Below, in pieces: positions 24,940 through 36,320 of a DNA stretch of 64,000 nt. The notes below the pieces were generated by a model. It was not told the DNA's origin and ran no database searches. It saw nothing but the letters and a program-made list of their open reading frames with translations. Numbering within the stretch: the stretch's first letter is position 1; each line of letters begins with the position of its first letter. Both the position numbers and the translations under genes were made by a program. The stretch spans positions 208,536,001 through 208,600,000 of the forward strand of contig CM059582.1 of assembly GCA_030407085.1 (NCBI GenBank), given 5' to 3'. Source of the DNA: Trichopria drosophilae. Lineage: Eukaryota; Arthropoda; Insecta; Hymenoptera; Diapriidae.

Positions 24940-25530
24940 TTTGCGAAACCGCTCATGATGGAACGATCATCAGTAAGAAAAAGCTCAGAGGCCCGTGAGG
25001 ATGATAGCATGGGACGTGATCGAGGGAAACGAACGAGTGTCGTTAATTTTATCGATAAAGAGGAATCGGAGGAAAAATATTTCCGCGGTGTTGGTGCGCC
25101 CGCGCTCACGGGCGAAAGCTCTCATGGAGCGCACCATTACGGAGATAAGGTCGCTCGTTTGTTTCTGGGCGAGCTTTCGCGCGGCGATATGGGCGCCAGG
25201 ACGGAAAGGCTTCGTCTTGCCGGTTCTCGGCCAACGAGAAAAGGGGGCCCATTGTCTCTTCCGGTTTCTGACAAAGAAAGCACGATTATTTTTCCCGACG
25301 CGCAAGCTCCTTTTGTTCGACTCGAACGCCCGTCAGGGCCGATCTAACCGGGCGAGGCGGTAATGCGTTCGTTTCGTTTTTGCGCGTCCGTGATTTGTAT
25401 CGCTCGAAAATTCCACCGGTGAATGGGAAAATGCCACGGTAATTTTCGTAATTGCCTCGAATTCATTCGGGAGCCGCCGCGAGCGCAGCATTTCCGTGAT
25501 AAATCGCTTCGCGCTTATATTGCTATCCGT
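24940..25530. promoter_or_regulatory. Strongest CpG island of the window, with overlapping open frames
   Basis: GC and CpG are the highest sustained values in the window (for example GCGCCCGCGCTCACGG, GGAGCCGCCGCGAGCGC). Frames of 151 and 122 codons (plus) and 106 codons (minus) overlap here. The 151-codon product is charged (SEAREDDSMGRDRGKRTSVV) and has no recognised domain. Overlap on both strands fits stop-codon scarcity, though a first exon cannot be excluded. Promoter or enhancer island is my preferred reading. Confidence 0.4.
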
Positions 25531-26194
25531 ATAATTTTTTACCTCAAGTTAACATCGGCTGAGGCTAGAAATTGATGATGCCGACAAGATGAATGCCACT
25601 TGAGGGCCAAAGTTCTCATGTTCCTCATCGAAATTTGAAAAAATTATTTAATTTTACGGATGCGCTTGCTTCTACTGACTAAAGAGGAAGTTTGGGAGCT
25701 GAGAATACCATTTTTCAAGTGGAAATAGACTAGATGAAAACAGAAAAATATTATTGAAACTCGTAAATGAGCTTCAGTTATGTGGACAAACTTTTGTTTT
25801 AAAAAATTACTATATTGTTAACATCTCCATTCTTTACACTTTTTTGGAGCTAGAGAATCACGTTTAAAAAAAGTTACTGCACAAGTCACTCTATTAAGAG
25901 TAAACTTAGTGAATTTCTACTCAGTAAAAAGTCGATATTATCAGTATTTCAAAATAGTCATAACATGGATCAATAATGTTATCACTTTCAATTTTATAGA
26001 AATATTAGAGGAGCGATACCAAAGTCGATAAAAGATGAAAGACTGTTAAAATTTTCCAATAATTTTCCACCGTCATGTTATGCTATTTCCTTTCTTTTTC
26101 TTGAAAAGGTATATGTAATTCTATGATTACACTATAAAATATTAAATAAACATATTCACGCGCAGTAATTCGATTTTCTTCGAATTTTTGGACG
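25531..26194. other. AT-rich, nothing recognised
   Basis: No supported feature. Confidence 0.5.
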
Positions 26195-26283
26195 GAAATA
26201 AAATGAAAAAATTTCGACCCCGATGTTAAGTCGAACCCGGGACCATCCCAGAAACTCTTAAAGTTCACTAGGCCAAAGGCACT
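26195..26283 (-). mobile_element. tRNA-derived SINE-like fragment
   Basis: On the minus strand, TGGCCTAGTGA (26265-26275) matches the RNA polymerase III A box and GGTTCGACTT (26228-26237) matches the start of the B box, at roughly tRNA-like spacing. The T-arm and acceptor stems do not pair, so this is not a working tRNA. The following GGGGTCGAAATTTTTTC fits a SINE body or a decayed tRNA pseudogene. Confidence 0.5.
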
Positions 26284-29200
26284 ATGCGCTTTCCTAGGAT
26301 AAATAAGGTAGATTTTGCTTCGGTCTTTTTTTTTACATTTATCTAATGGTCTGCCGGAAATTCATGATATTTAACCAAAATCTGTATTGCGGATTGTAAC
26401 TTTAAAACTTATTGGTCTTCTTCAGTAATTATTAATCGTTTCTTCCGAAGCGACCACCAATTATATTTCATTTTTTAAGGCATCATTTGTATGGTATTCG
26501 ATAAAGTATTTTCTACATCACGGGTAATTCTCCTCTCGTCGATTTTATAATACGGGGGTTTGAAAAATGTTTATAAATATTTTTCTCTCGTGTAATAATC
26601 GATCCCAATTACACTGTTCCTTTAAAGGAACTTCTCGTGTTAAGGACGTATAAAGGTGACAAATTTTTAAATTTGTGAAATTCAATATGGCGAACGTTAA
26701 ACAGCGAATAGTTGAACTTTTATGAAAGTGTAATTAATTGATTTGATTATTTCATAATTAAAAAAAAATTTCTTTCAAAATAAAAAATTACTAATTGCAT
26801 TTAGGTAAATAATGTCTGATTATCTTAACCAGTTATCATTGTTAATGTAACTGAAAAATATATTTACCAAAAGTTTTGTGCTATTTTTTTTTGGTTAAAT
26901 GTTTCTAGTCAAATCTGTCAGGTATATATTTATATATCTGCACACCATATGGTCGGCGTTCTTCATGCATAACCTGTAATTTTTTCCACTAATAATAAAT
27001 TTGTTTTATTAACTTTAGCAGATAGTTGATGCAATTCCTTCTATACGCAAGTGCATTGATACTCAAGAGGACAAAGGATGACTAACCAATTGTGTTGGAT
27101 TTGTAAAAAATTTGCGAAACGTACCGTGGAACCGCAAAAGTGTAAATGCGGCGTCGTTTTAACATCATTTTTCAATTTGTCATAATATATTGTTTATCAT
27201 AACATACGGTTATTATATATATTTGAACTAAAAGTTCCTTTTACGTCTATAAAAAAAAATATTATTAACCAGAATTTATTATTTTAACCTAAAATGTCAT
27301 TAACAGTAATGAATTGAAACTTTTCTGGTAAAATATTCTAGTTATTTTAACAATAAATTCTTGTACGGATTATCAGAAAAACGTCAACAACGTCTGTCAT
27401 AGAATGTATGTTACTTCAACTAGAAAAATAATAAGGGCCTATTTAATAGTATTTTCTGGTTCAAATATAGACAGATTTTTTTTATATTAACTATAATTTT
27501 TTTAGTACACAAAATTCACTTTTTTTTCTAGTGAAAGTTCTCTCGATTTTCACTGTCGCTTACAATGAAAATTTTCTTCATTAGAATTCATCTCTAAGGA
27601 ATTTACACAGCACGCTGAAGGCTACTAACATTAAAATGTTGCTGCCATGAAAAGAAAATACTAGAAGATGCAATCTCATGTTCGGTATGATTGATTTACT
27701 TTAATCAATTTTAATAAGTATTTAAGTTAGTGAAATATTCATTCGAAAAAATAAACGTTAGCAATAAATTCCTTATTTAAATATGTAAACTAAAACTTCG
27801 ACTATTTGAAAAACGGCGTAAGACTAAAAATTTGATAAGTCACTACCTTTAGTAGCGCCATGGAATTTTTCAGCTTTATCAGTTCGATTAATTTTGGTTA
27901 AACATTTGGTTAGTTTCACAGATTTTTTAACTTTATCACATCAATTATAAATTAAATAATTTTAAATTCAGAGAATATGAAATTAATTAAAGTAATAAGT
28001 AAAAGTAATAAATAAAAGTAAACCTGCTCGATTCTAAGTACCGAAGCAATTCTGTTGTCATTGGCACACAGTTTGGTTGTGATAATTTGGTTCCGTAAAC
28101 TAAACATGTTTAGTTTCGAATATTTTATACAAGCACAGTCAATAAAATCAAGAGATATTCGGACATCAGTGATAATAATCTATTTTGAAAGTAATGTAAA
28201 GTGTGAGGATACTTATTTGAGTCATGGATTTGACGCATTACAGATGAATTCAAACTTACCTGAAACATAGAAAGAAATTAAATTAATTACTTTAATTTAC
28301 AATACATCCTGAAGCTTTAATAATAAGTATTATAGTATAATCTAACACAAATATTTATATTATAATATTGTACAACACAGCAGATCATAGAGCACTACAA
28401 TATAATATTGTACAGTGTACAAAACACAAAATTCCGATGACTTCACGGAGCTTAATCGTACTTGCAAAACTTGGATCATCCTAAAACACAACATTTAAAA
28501 CGATTACCATTTTAACCTATTTTTTATTATATTTATGTTCATATTATCACTTGCATCCTTAGAGTTTTTCTACCACCTTCTCATGGTATCTATATTCTAA
28601 ATAGAAAAAGACAATAAATTACATATCTCAAAATCTGAGCGGAAAAATACTATTTTATTCCCTGGCTTCCATGGCCAGAAAAGCACATTCTCTCTCTTGG
28701 GACCAAAATAAATTCCTGACACTTTGTATAAGAAAATATTTGCAATAGCTGTTTGCAGACTGATGCGATTTGTCGCCGAAACTTCTATTTTGCTCCCTAG
28801 GTGCACAATACACCATTTATGAAATCTTAGAAAGGAAAACACAAACCAGTGTCAGTTTTATTTATTTTAGAAACAAGCTTTAAAAACCTAAATGCAATGT
28901 GGACAATAATTACGGTAAATTAACACCAACTTAATATTCGCAGGTTTTCATAATGAATTATGAAATTCTTATTAGTATATTAACTGAAAAAATCCGTAAA
29001 GCTAATGAACCCAGAGGATAAGTTTACCAGTGGATTTCGGAAGCGTTACATATAGCATTGCAACAAAAATCCACTATAATAGCCCCCAAAATAACTTTCG
29101 AAAAATCATCTGCCTTAAGTATTGTTTCTAACTACAGACAATTATTAGTTCCGAATCGTCCTAGGACAACAAATTGTTGCTCTACAGGTTTTTGACCTAC

Positions 29201-30321
29201 TTTAAACTATCTCCGCAATTTTCAGATTATAAACACTTCCTTTTTTTTAAATACATCATACATACATATTGCTTAGAGCAGTTAATGACAAGAATATTGT
29301 GATCAAATTACATTAAAAATATAATTAGATACACAAGACGAAATTACAAACCAAATCGAAATGTTTAATATTTTTAATAATAAATAGTATTGCCAGGTTA
29401 AATTAGTTCTTTTAAATCCATTTCATTGTTTATTCTTGTACAAGTACTCCGTGCATGAAATAATTAAGTACAGTAGGGGACTAACTTGGTTTTAGGAAAT
29501 ACAGCATGTTACACTTTACAACGAAATGATATTGTCACGCAATGGGACAAATATTTCTGACTCAATTCTAACTAGAAAGTTCCTCACAGCTTTCTTCAAT
29601 CACTTTTTTTATTTTCAGTTTGTATTTATTGTTAGTTTCAACTATTTGTCGTCATGATTTTGCATATTTTTATTGAATAGTTCTTTTCTCTTGTTGAGAA
29701 TTAAATGAAACTGATTTTGATCAACTGCATGATCCATGATCTCCCTTCGGAGTGGTCATTCACAAAGCCGTCTCAAACTTGTCGCATTTTTATCAGAATG
29801 AAAGCATTATTCCATCCTCGATGAAATCAGAGAGACCAACCTGCTGAGCTTTCACTTCAGCCTCAAAACCGAATACGAACTTTCCAGACGAATTTTACGG
29901 TACGGAAAACTCTCCTATCAGGGATGGGTTAGTCACAATCGAAAAAGAAAGAGAGACGGAAAGACAAACACAAGTAGCTAGTTTTAACGTTTAAAGGAAA
30001 ACGTTCGAAGTCAATGTATAAACGACGACCTTTGTTGTTCATACAAACATCCGCAGCGTTTCTGCGATTTTCTCGATACTTTTTTATTTTTGTTGGGAAA
30101 TCGACTGCTTCTCGTCCTTTTATTTACCTTAAATCATTTCCCATGCGGAAGAGAACTTTTGAGAATTATTCAGAAAGGAGCACGACTATTTTTAATATTA
30201 ATATTAACACTTTTGATTGTAATCGCAACTAATGATGCTACGATTATAACAACTTACTATCATATGATCTTCATCACAAAGCAAAAAAGGAGAGTGATTT
30301 TCCGAGAGAATTTAAATTAAA
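26284..30321. other. Long AT-rich non-genic stretch
   Basis: Four kb without a supported gene. A small direct/inverted TATAATATTGTAC motif recurs at 28360-28415. Slightly GC-richer patches lie at 28640-28810 and 29730-29900. The frames at 28055-28270, 28597-28842 and 30014-30320 are unsupported. Confidence 0.45.
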
Positions 30322-30780
30322 AATTAATCTAACTTTATCTAACCTAACCTAACTTATCCGTATCGTTCCAATAACAAATGTTCATTACAAAACAAAAACC
30401 GCGATTGTCTAAAAATAAACATCATCTAACTTCATCTAACATTGTGCTGGTATTGCATTAATTGAATATAACCACATCTAACCTAATCTCACCTAACCTC
30501 ATCTCAACTAACCTCATCCAACCTGATCTAACGTAACCGTATCATTTCAACCGAAACACGTCATCACAAAAGAAAAAAAAACTCAGTTACTCACAACTAA
30601 CTGAATCTAACCGAACCTAACCTAACCTCATCTAAACTAACCTTACCTAACCTGATCTAATCTAATCGTACCATTTTACCCGAAAACTTGGCGTCACAAA
30701 ACAAAACAAAAACCAAGTTACTCACAACTAACTTAACCTAACCGAACCTAATCTAGCTCAACTTAACCTAATGTAATGTA
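30322..30780. repeat. Degenerate CTAACC (TTAGG-type) interstitial array
   Basis: CTAACC and one-base variants (CTAACT, CTAATC, CCAACC) occur dozens of times. There is a longer period of roughly 125 bp: AACCTGATCTAA, then CCGAAAAC/CCGAAACAC, then a CACAAAA run, then GTTACTCACAACTAACT appear in that order at about 30515-30600 and 30645-30735, with a weaker earlier unit from 30355. The 5-bp TTAGG motif is the common insect telomere repeat, but this is internal and diverged, so it is an interspersed satellite or an old interstitial telomeric tract. Confidence 0.7.
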
Positions 30781-32400
30781 ACATTTTGCAGGTATTTCAA
30801 TTACCGAAAATAGAATTTCAATGAAATTATAAACAGTAGTTAATCCTTCAAAATACTAAATCGATGCGGAACTTTAGGTTAATATTCCAGATTATCTCCA
30901 TGATGTTCCAAAGCATATTTAGTATTAATATTTGTTGATAAATAGTTTACGAAACGTAAACAAGTCTTTCCTAAATTTATACCTTAATTGTTGAATTCTC
31001 AAACAATAATCTACGTGTAAATTTTTACATATAAATGTAAAATTTTGGCGGTATTATATTTTAGAAGCATAATTATTTATCTTCATTCAAATATAATTAA
31101 AATCTGCGATTTTCAATTGCGGTAATGTAATTGGGAAAACTAAAAAATATCTCTATATCATAAAACATTAATGTACAAAATATTTCTGTATGTAGTCTTT
31201 AAATAATATTTCAACAGAAATTTTCTTTGAACTGCTGGCACATACGTCGTCACTCATTGGTAATTCAGACACATTTGGTTCGTATCAGCGATAAATTCTC
31301 ATATATAAGTAATTTTTTCCCCGATTTTAGCAGTGGCCTAGTTCCGTTTATGAATGTTGAGAAATGAAGATAACCTCCATAATTTTCCAACAGAAAATAA
31401 ACATTTTTCGATATAAAGGAAATAAAGTGAAATATTGATACATCTGAAATATTCGCATTAATAATTAAAATCCAATAAATGATAAACATATTCTGCAGAA
31501 AACCATTTGTATTGAATTGCTCTGACGAGTGTCATTTTCACGAAAAGCGATTTTTTTTTTTAGTATATGTTAATTCATGAAATATCCGTTATTAATATTT
31601 TCAGAGAACTTATTTCGGTATTTTAATTTGCTTAAAGTTTAGATTATTATATGTAGATTATGATTTTTCTTACAATACGTAAAATTTATATTGAAGGAAA
31701 GAATGTAGTGTCAAAAATCGGTAGATGCTTTAAATTCTTTATTATCAAAATACTACACAGCTGAAAACATTTCAAATCTTTATTATTTTATTACCGGTTA
31801 TTACTTCTAGTGATTTTCAACAGTAGATATTTTTGAAAACCAAATAAATATTGGTCATCATGTTCACAGATCAATGTCCACTTAATACTGGCAATTTACT
31901 TTAATATCATTAGGAAAGGAATAACTAGAAGAATAGTGGAACTAATTTTGACCAGTCAAAAGATCTTCATGTTTTCAATCGCATAGTGAATCAAGACAAT
32001 TGTGTCAAACGAACTCCTGCGCAGAGAATACATAACACGTTCAGTAGTAAAGCCCCGCTGCAGTCAGGCACGATTCTTAATTTGGAAATATATACTAAGA
32101 ACAATTTTCTAAAAACACTTCTTCTACATGTGCATTATTTCTTTATATTTTACATAACATATGCACGTTTGAAGAAAATTAATGGTTTACAATAATCTTG
32201 CAGTATATTTCAAGTCATTTAATAGCTGACTAAGAAATATCTATTAAAAACTTTTAATACATACCGTAAAATTTCAGAATTAGTGAAAAATATCCACAAA
32301 ACTGAAAAATTATATCAAAATGTGAAATTTTGTAATAAAATAAGAAATTAAGTATCATGGTATCTACGAAAGTTGTCATGTCATGTCTACTTTAGTATCA
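30781..32400. other. AT-rich non-genic stretch
   Basis: No supported feature. The 69-74-codon frames here have no motif. Confidence 0.5.
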
Positions 32401-32626
32401 TTTAAAGATTTCCTTATGGGGGTTCTAAATCCATCTGCCGATCAACTAGTAATTTACACAACAAACCATAAAATAAAATTTATTGAAATAATTTTGGAAA
32501 ATATATATGGTAAAGATTGTTGATTATTGATACTACTATATGTCATCTCCTAAAAAATACAAAGTAATTCAGAATTACATCACAGAATTATAATTTATAA
32601 TTTATGATTTATATATCGAAGAATAG

Positions 32627-32992
32627 ATTTCTACTTTATCGACAGAACAGTTTAGAATCCCCTTAAGGTATCTACTTTTATTTTCGTATTATTCAGAATC
32701 TCCTAAAAAATACCAATAAAATTAAATTGAGCAAGAACTTTCGAAAATCGATGATTTTCAGATGTTTCCTAAAATTGGCAATTAATTCTCAAAGAATTTT
32801 GTAAGATACTTTCTTAAAATACTGCATATAGTGATTAGAAATACCCTTGTAGATTACGAAGTTTGAAAAATTTATTCTGTCATTTTTATTTTACATTTTT
32901 AAAACAAATTTCTACTTTCTCGACAGACTTGGTCCAGAATCCTCACAAGGTACCTACTTGGATTTTTGTACATTACAAAACCCTAAATACTA
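32627..32992. repeat. Degenerate direct repeat, period about 283 bp
   Basis: 32627-32710 and 32910-32992 share TTTCTACTTT.TCGACAGA, CAGAATCC, AAGGTA.CTACTT, TTTT.GTA and CCTAAA..ATAC in the same order. A weaker related stretch precedes them from about 32405 (GGGGGTTCTAAATCC). It is an old tandem duplication. Confidence 0.55.
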
Positions 32993-33339
32993 CTATTATT
33001 CCACTGGTTTATTAGAAACATATATATTATATCTTGCTGGTCCAGTATCAGAGGCGGCAGTCAACTATTTTGAAGAAGTACTCCGATTTGGGTGTGCAAT
33101 GCCATAGGGAAAACTACAGAAAAACTAATACTGGTTACCTCAAATTTCAGATATTTTATTTTCTACATTCGAGGTGATTTTTGCTTCATGGGAAGTATGA
33201 ACATTTATGAATAGCCCTGGATATTGTTCATATTATGATTTATCTATTCTGCATTATTTTGAAACGACAGCAACAAATTTTGACCATTCTTGTTAGTAAA
33301 TTTTCAGTCACTAACCAAATTTCGAAACTGTCACCAGCT

Positions 33340-33900
33340 TCTGATTAGGACGTCCAAGTTGGTTTCGCCCGACAACGTTTCCACCCTTATATTACGGTCA
33401 GCACATTTTCCGCAATGACGTTGTCTTTGCTAAAAGCAGAAGTCAGTTAGAGACGAAACTTAAATAATGCCGTGACGACGCACGTGAGATGCACTCTGTC
33501 CGCCTTTCCGGTCTACGTGTGCTAAGGGTGTAGATTCCTAAAGTAACCACGAATACCATCCGGAAGTTCCAAGCTTGGAGAATCGCGGCTCCTTAGCTCG
33601 TTAGCAAAGTTTCGAGGGAAATCCACACCGGAGAATACCAAGGGGGATATTCGCACAAGAATCTCAACCGGCAAGAAGCATCCATCGACTTCGTAACACA
33701 TTCGAGATGAATAATAAACGTTCCCTAGGGAGATAGACAATACGGGATAACAAATTATTCGACGCGCATTGCCCCTTAACTGGGTCGAAACTGGCTACTT
33801 CCTGATATGAATGTGCGCGCCAAAATTTTTTTCCGATCGCGAATATAAATGAGAAGTCAAGCTCATATTTGCAGTTAAAAAACAATGACCGACGGTAAGA
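33340..33900. promoter_or_regulatory. CpG-richer island with E-box
   Basis: About 560 bp of mixed composition, including an E-box CACGTG (about 33481). Overlapping minus frames (72 and 73 codons) have no motif. The flank 33900-34400 keeps paired homeodomain-like TTAAT/ATTA cores. An enhancer role is inferred from composition only. Confidence 0.3.
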
Positions 33901-35229
33901 AACTTTCGTTAAATGACATAGGAATTAAAAAAGGGATCTCAATAACAAATCGTTGGAATTAATTGGTAACCCGTTTGCAAATTAGTCAAATGTACTATCG
34001 TGACTAAAGATAGTTAAAACAATAAGCAATTCCGTTAATCGTTATTACGGAGATTATAACGGTAAATAATTTCGACGTGAATTTTCTGCTTTTCCTTGAC
34101 CTGATTTGCGGTACTTCTCTCGTGCATTCGATAAAAATGGGTTACTCTCATGCACAAATATTTCACGCGCAATTTTCTGTTTTTACACCTTTCGCGATTG
34201 CTTAATTTCATTTTTTATGACTTCGTAATATTGCGTTTACGCCTGTAAATTGCACTTAATACATGCGTTTTTTAGTGCCCGTCACTTCTGAAGGTTATCC
34301 GTACCATCGTTCACACGGGCAAGACTAAATGAACGTAGATATGCTAATATCTTCTTGCACTTTATGCGTACGTTTAATTCAAGTTTCTCCGCATTCTCAT
34401 ACTTTGCTGGCTAGATTATTAAATTTTTGTTTATTAAACACATTTTTCCATTCCCTATATTAATATTCAGATTGGAATAGTTTTAACATTCTTGCATTCA
34501 CACGTATATTTGTAATTAAATGGTTTGATGTAGCTTAAAGTCTAGGATTAATCTATTAAATAGTCCGGTCATACTAATTAAAATAAAGCGTCTTTGTTGC
34601 GCACAATATCTGTATCAAATTCCGTTGGAAATAAGTCACTAAACATTTCTGCTTTTGAGAAACACATGTTTCTCAGAAGTACCCATCTTATGTTAGTTCT
34701 AAAACAGAACTATAGTTATCAGCAATACGAGTCGATATTAGTATAGAACGAATAAAATGTACTTTGTACTAGTTCAAAGCGTTCTCCATACGTTGTTTTA
34801 ATTAAAAATAATAATTACTTCTAATGAGCTCAGGATGAGGAATCTCTTATTAGGTGTTGATCGGGTCCTAATCGAATAGTAATCAGACGCTCTTGGTAAA
34901 GGTGTTTCTTATCACTGACGGGTCAGACCTGGATCAATATTCAGGTAGCCTAAAAAGATTTTATTGCTTTTGCTCATACAAAAATGCATTATGTTGTTTA
35001 AGCTTTCACATTTTGGGTTTCATTCAAGTTATTTTACTAACATCAGTAACAGTTATATAGAATCTGAAATTTGACTAATGGTTTGACAGTTATGTGATTC
35101 TATGAATGTCGCAAGGTAAATCATAGAATACTTATAATTGATATAAACTTCTCATCATTTCATGGCAAAGAAGATATATTATCGTCGAAGGCGATGATTT
35201 TCATTCGAAAGTATTAAAGGAGACCCTAA
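33901..35229. other. Mostly AT-rich, nothing recognised
   Basis: The first 400 bp are less AT-rich than the remainder. No gene or repeat. Confidence 0.45.
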
Positions 35230-35720
35230 TATTTTATCATCCGCAGTAGCCGTCCCACTTCTGGTGAAGCATGGAACATAAAGGGCCAGATGTGTTTACG
35301 ACCCTTTTCCGCAAGATACCACATGATGTATTCGATATCTATTGATTTTCGGCTCGAACCTGGCTGAAGATGCGGTCATCCGACCGGATGCAAAGGGGGG
35401 CACGAGGGGATCTTTACAGCTCCTGAATCACGTACGTGTGCAAGGACTTCCTTCGAACACCACCTCTCTGAAGCATTTCAATTGACTTGTCTCGATCCTT
35501 TTGGTGTGGATAATAGCTTAAGACACAGCCAACCCCCTGTCCCCTGTCCTGTTCGTGGCTGGTTGCGCCAGTCACTATTAAAGTTCAGTCGAGTGCACGA
35601 CTTCAATGATCAGGCTGCTTCGTGATTTTAAAAGCTGCCGGTTACCCTTTGGTCATATTCAACGACAGTGACGGAGTTCAACGTCTGCTGCTGATTGCTT
35701 TTAGGATTCATTCACTTTGT
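35230..35720. promoter_or_regulatory. CpG-richer island
   Basis: Mixed-composition unique sequence with a short CCCCTGTC tandem (AACCCCCTGTCCCCTGTCC, about 35530) and no sustained open frame. Possibly conserved regulatory DNA. Confidence 0.3.
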
Positions 35721-36139
35721 ACCTGGCGATAGAATTTTCTGAAAAGATTTCTCATAAAAGGTGCTCTTATTAATTTTTCTTTCGATGTGTTATTGATGAA
35801 CTATAATTTAGTTGGAATGAGGCCAAGTGAATGGATTCTCAAAATGTCTAGAGTTTAACACATTAACCCTCCCAATGAAAAAATCGAGAGTCCATGTATA
35901 GCTTCAAGGTCGCTGTTACAAATGACAATTTTGTAAAAATTGAAATTTTCCAAATCTGTTTGCAAAACTTTCTCATAAAATTTGTTCAGAAAACGTATTT
36001 CTATTGATTTGAAATGTATCATGAATATTTCGCATTTGCCTTTTATTATCCAGTTAAGAAATGACGAAATATTTCTAATATATAAAAAAAATGCGCTAAA
36101 CCGGATATGAAAGTAATTCTGTGTGAATAAAACTGATTA
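35721..36139. other. AT-rich; lone piggyBac-like end motif
   Basis: TTAACCCTCCCAATGAA at about 35864 resembles a piggyBac-type terminus, but I could not find a matching right end. Confidence 0.3.
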
Positions 36140-36320
36140 CTCAGGTGATTTTGAGATCGCTGATTACGAATTTGCTCTTAGTTTTAATAAAATAAAGATG
36201 ACAGATCCAATATGGCGGACCCAAAATATTAATTAGGTATTAAACATTTTTTGTGATTTTCAGTATATTAATGTCATATTGGATCCGCCATTTTGGTTTT
36301 TCGAAAAATAACTTCAAATT
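36140..36320. repeat. Copy of the 'GGATCCAATATGG' dispersed repeat family
   Basis: GATCGCTGATTACGAATTTG (about 36154) is followed by GATCCAATATGGCGGACC (about 36205) and then the inverted GTCATATTGGATCCGCCATT (about 36272). The two arms form an inverted repeat around a loop of about 45 bp. It matches the 13.0-kb and 53.7-55.1-kb copies. Confidence 0.65.

Noticed and set aside
26195..26283. Functional tRNA gene
   Set aside because: The T-arm and acceptor arm do not pair and there is no recognisable anticodon arm; only the promoter boxes survive.
30322..30780. True chromosome end
   Set aside because: The motifs are degenerate, interrupted by unrelated blocks and followed by tens of kb of ordinary sequence on both sides.
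35864..35880. Left end of a piggyBac element (TTAACCCTCCC)
   Set aside because: No matching right end or second TTAA with similar terminus found within a few kb.
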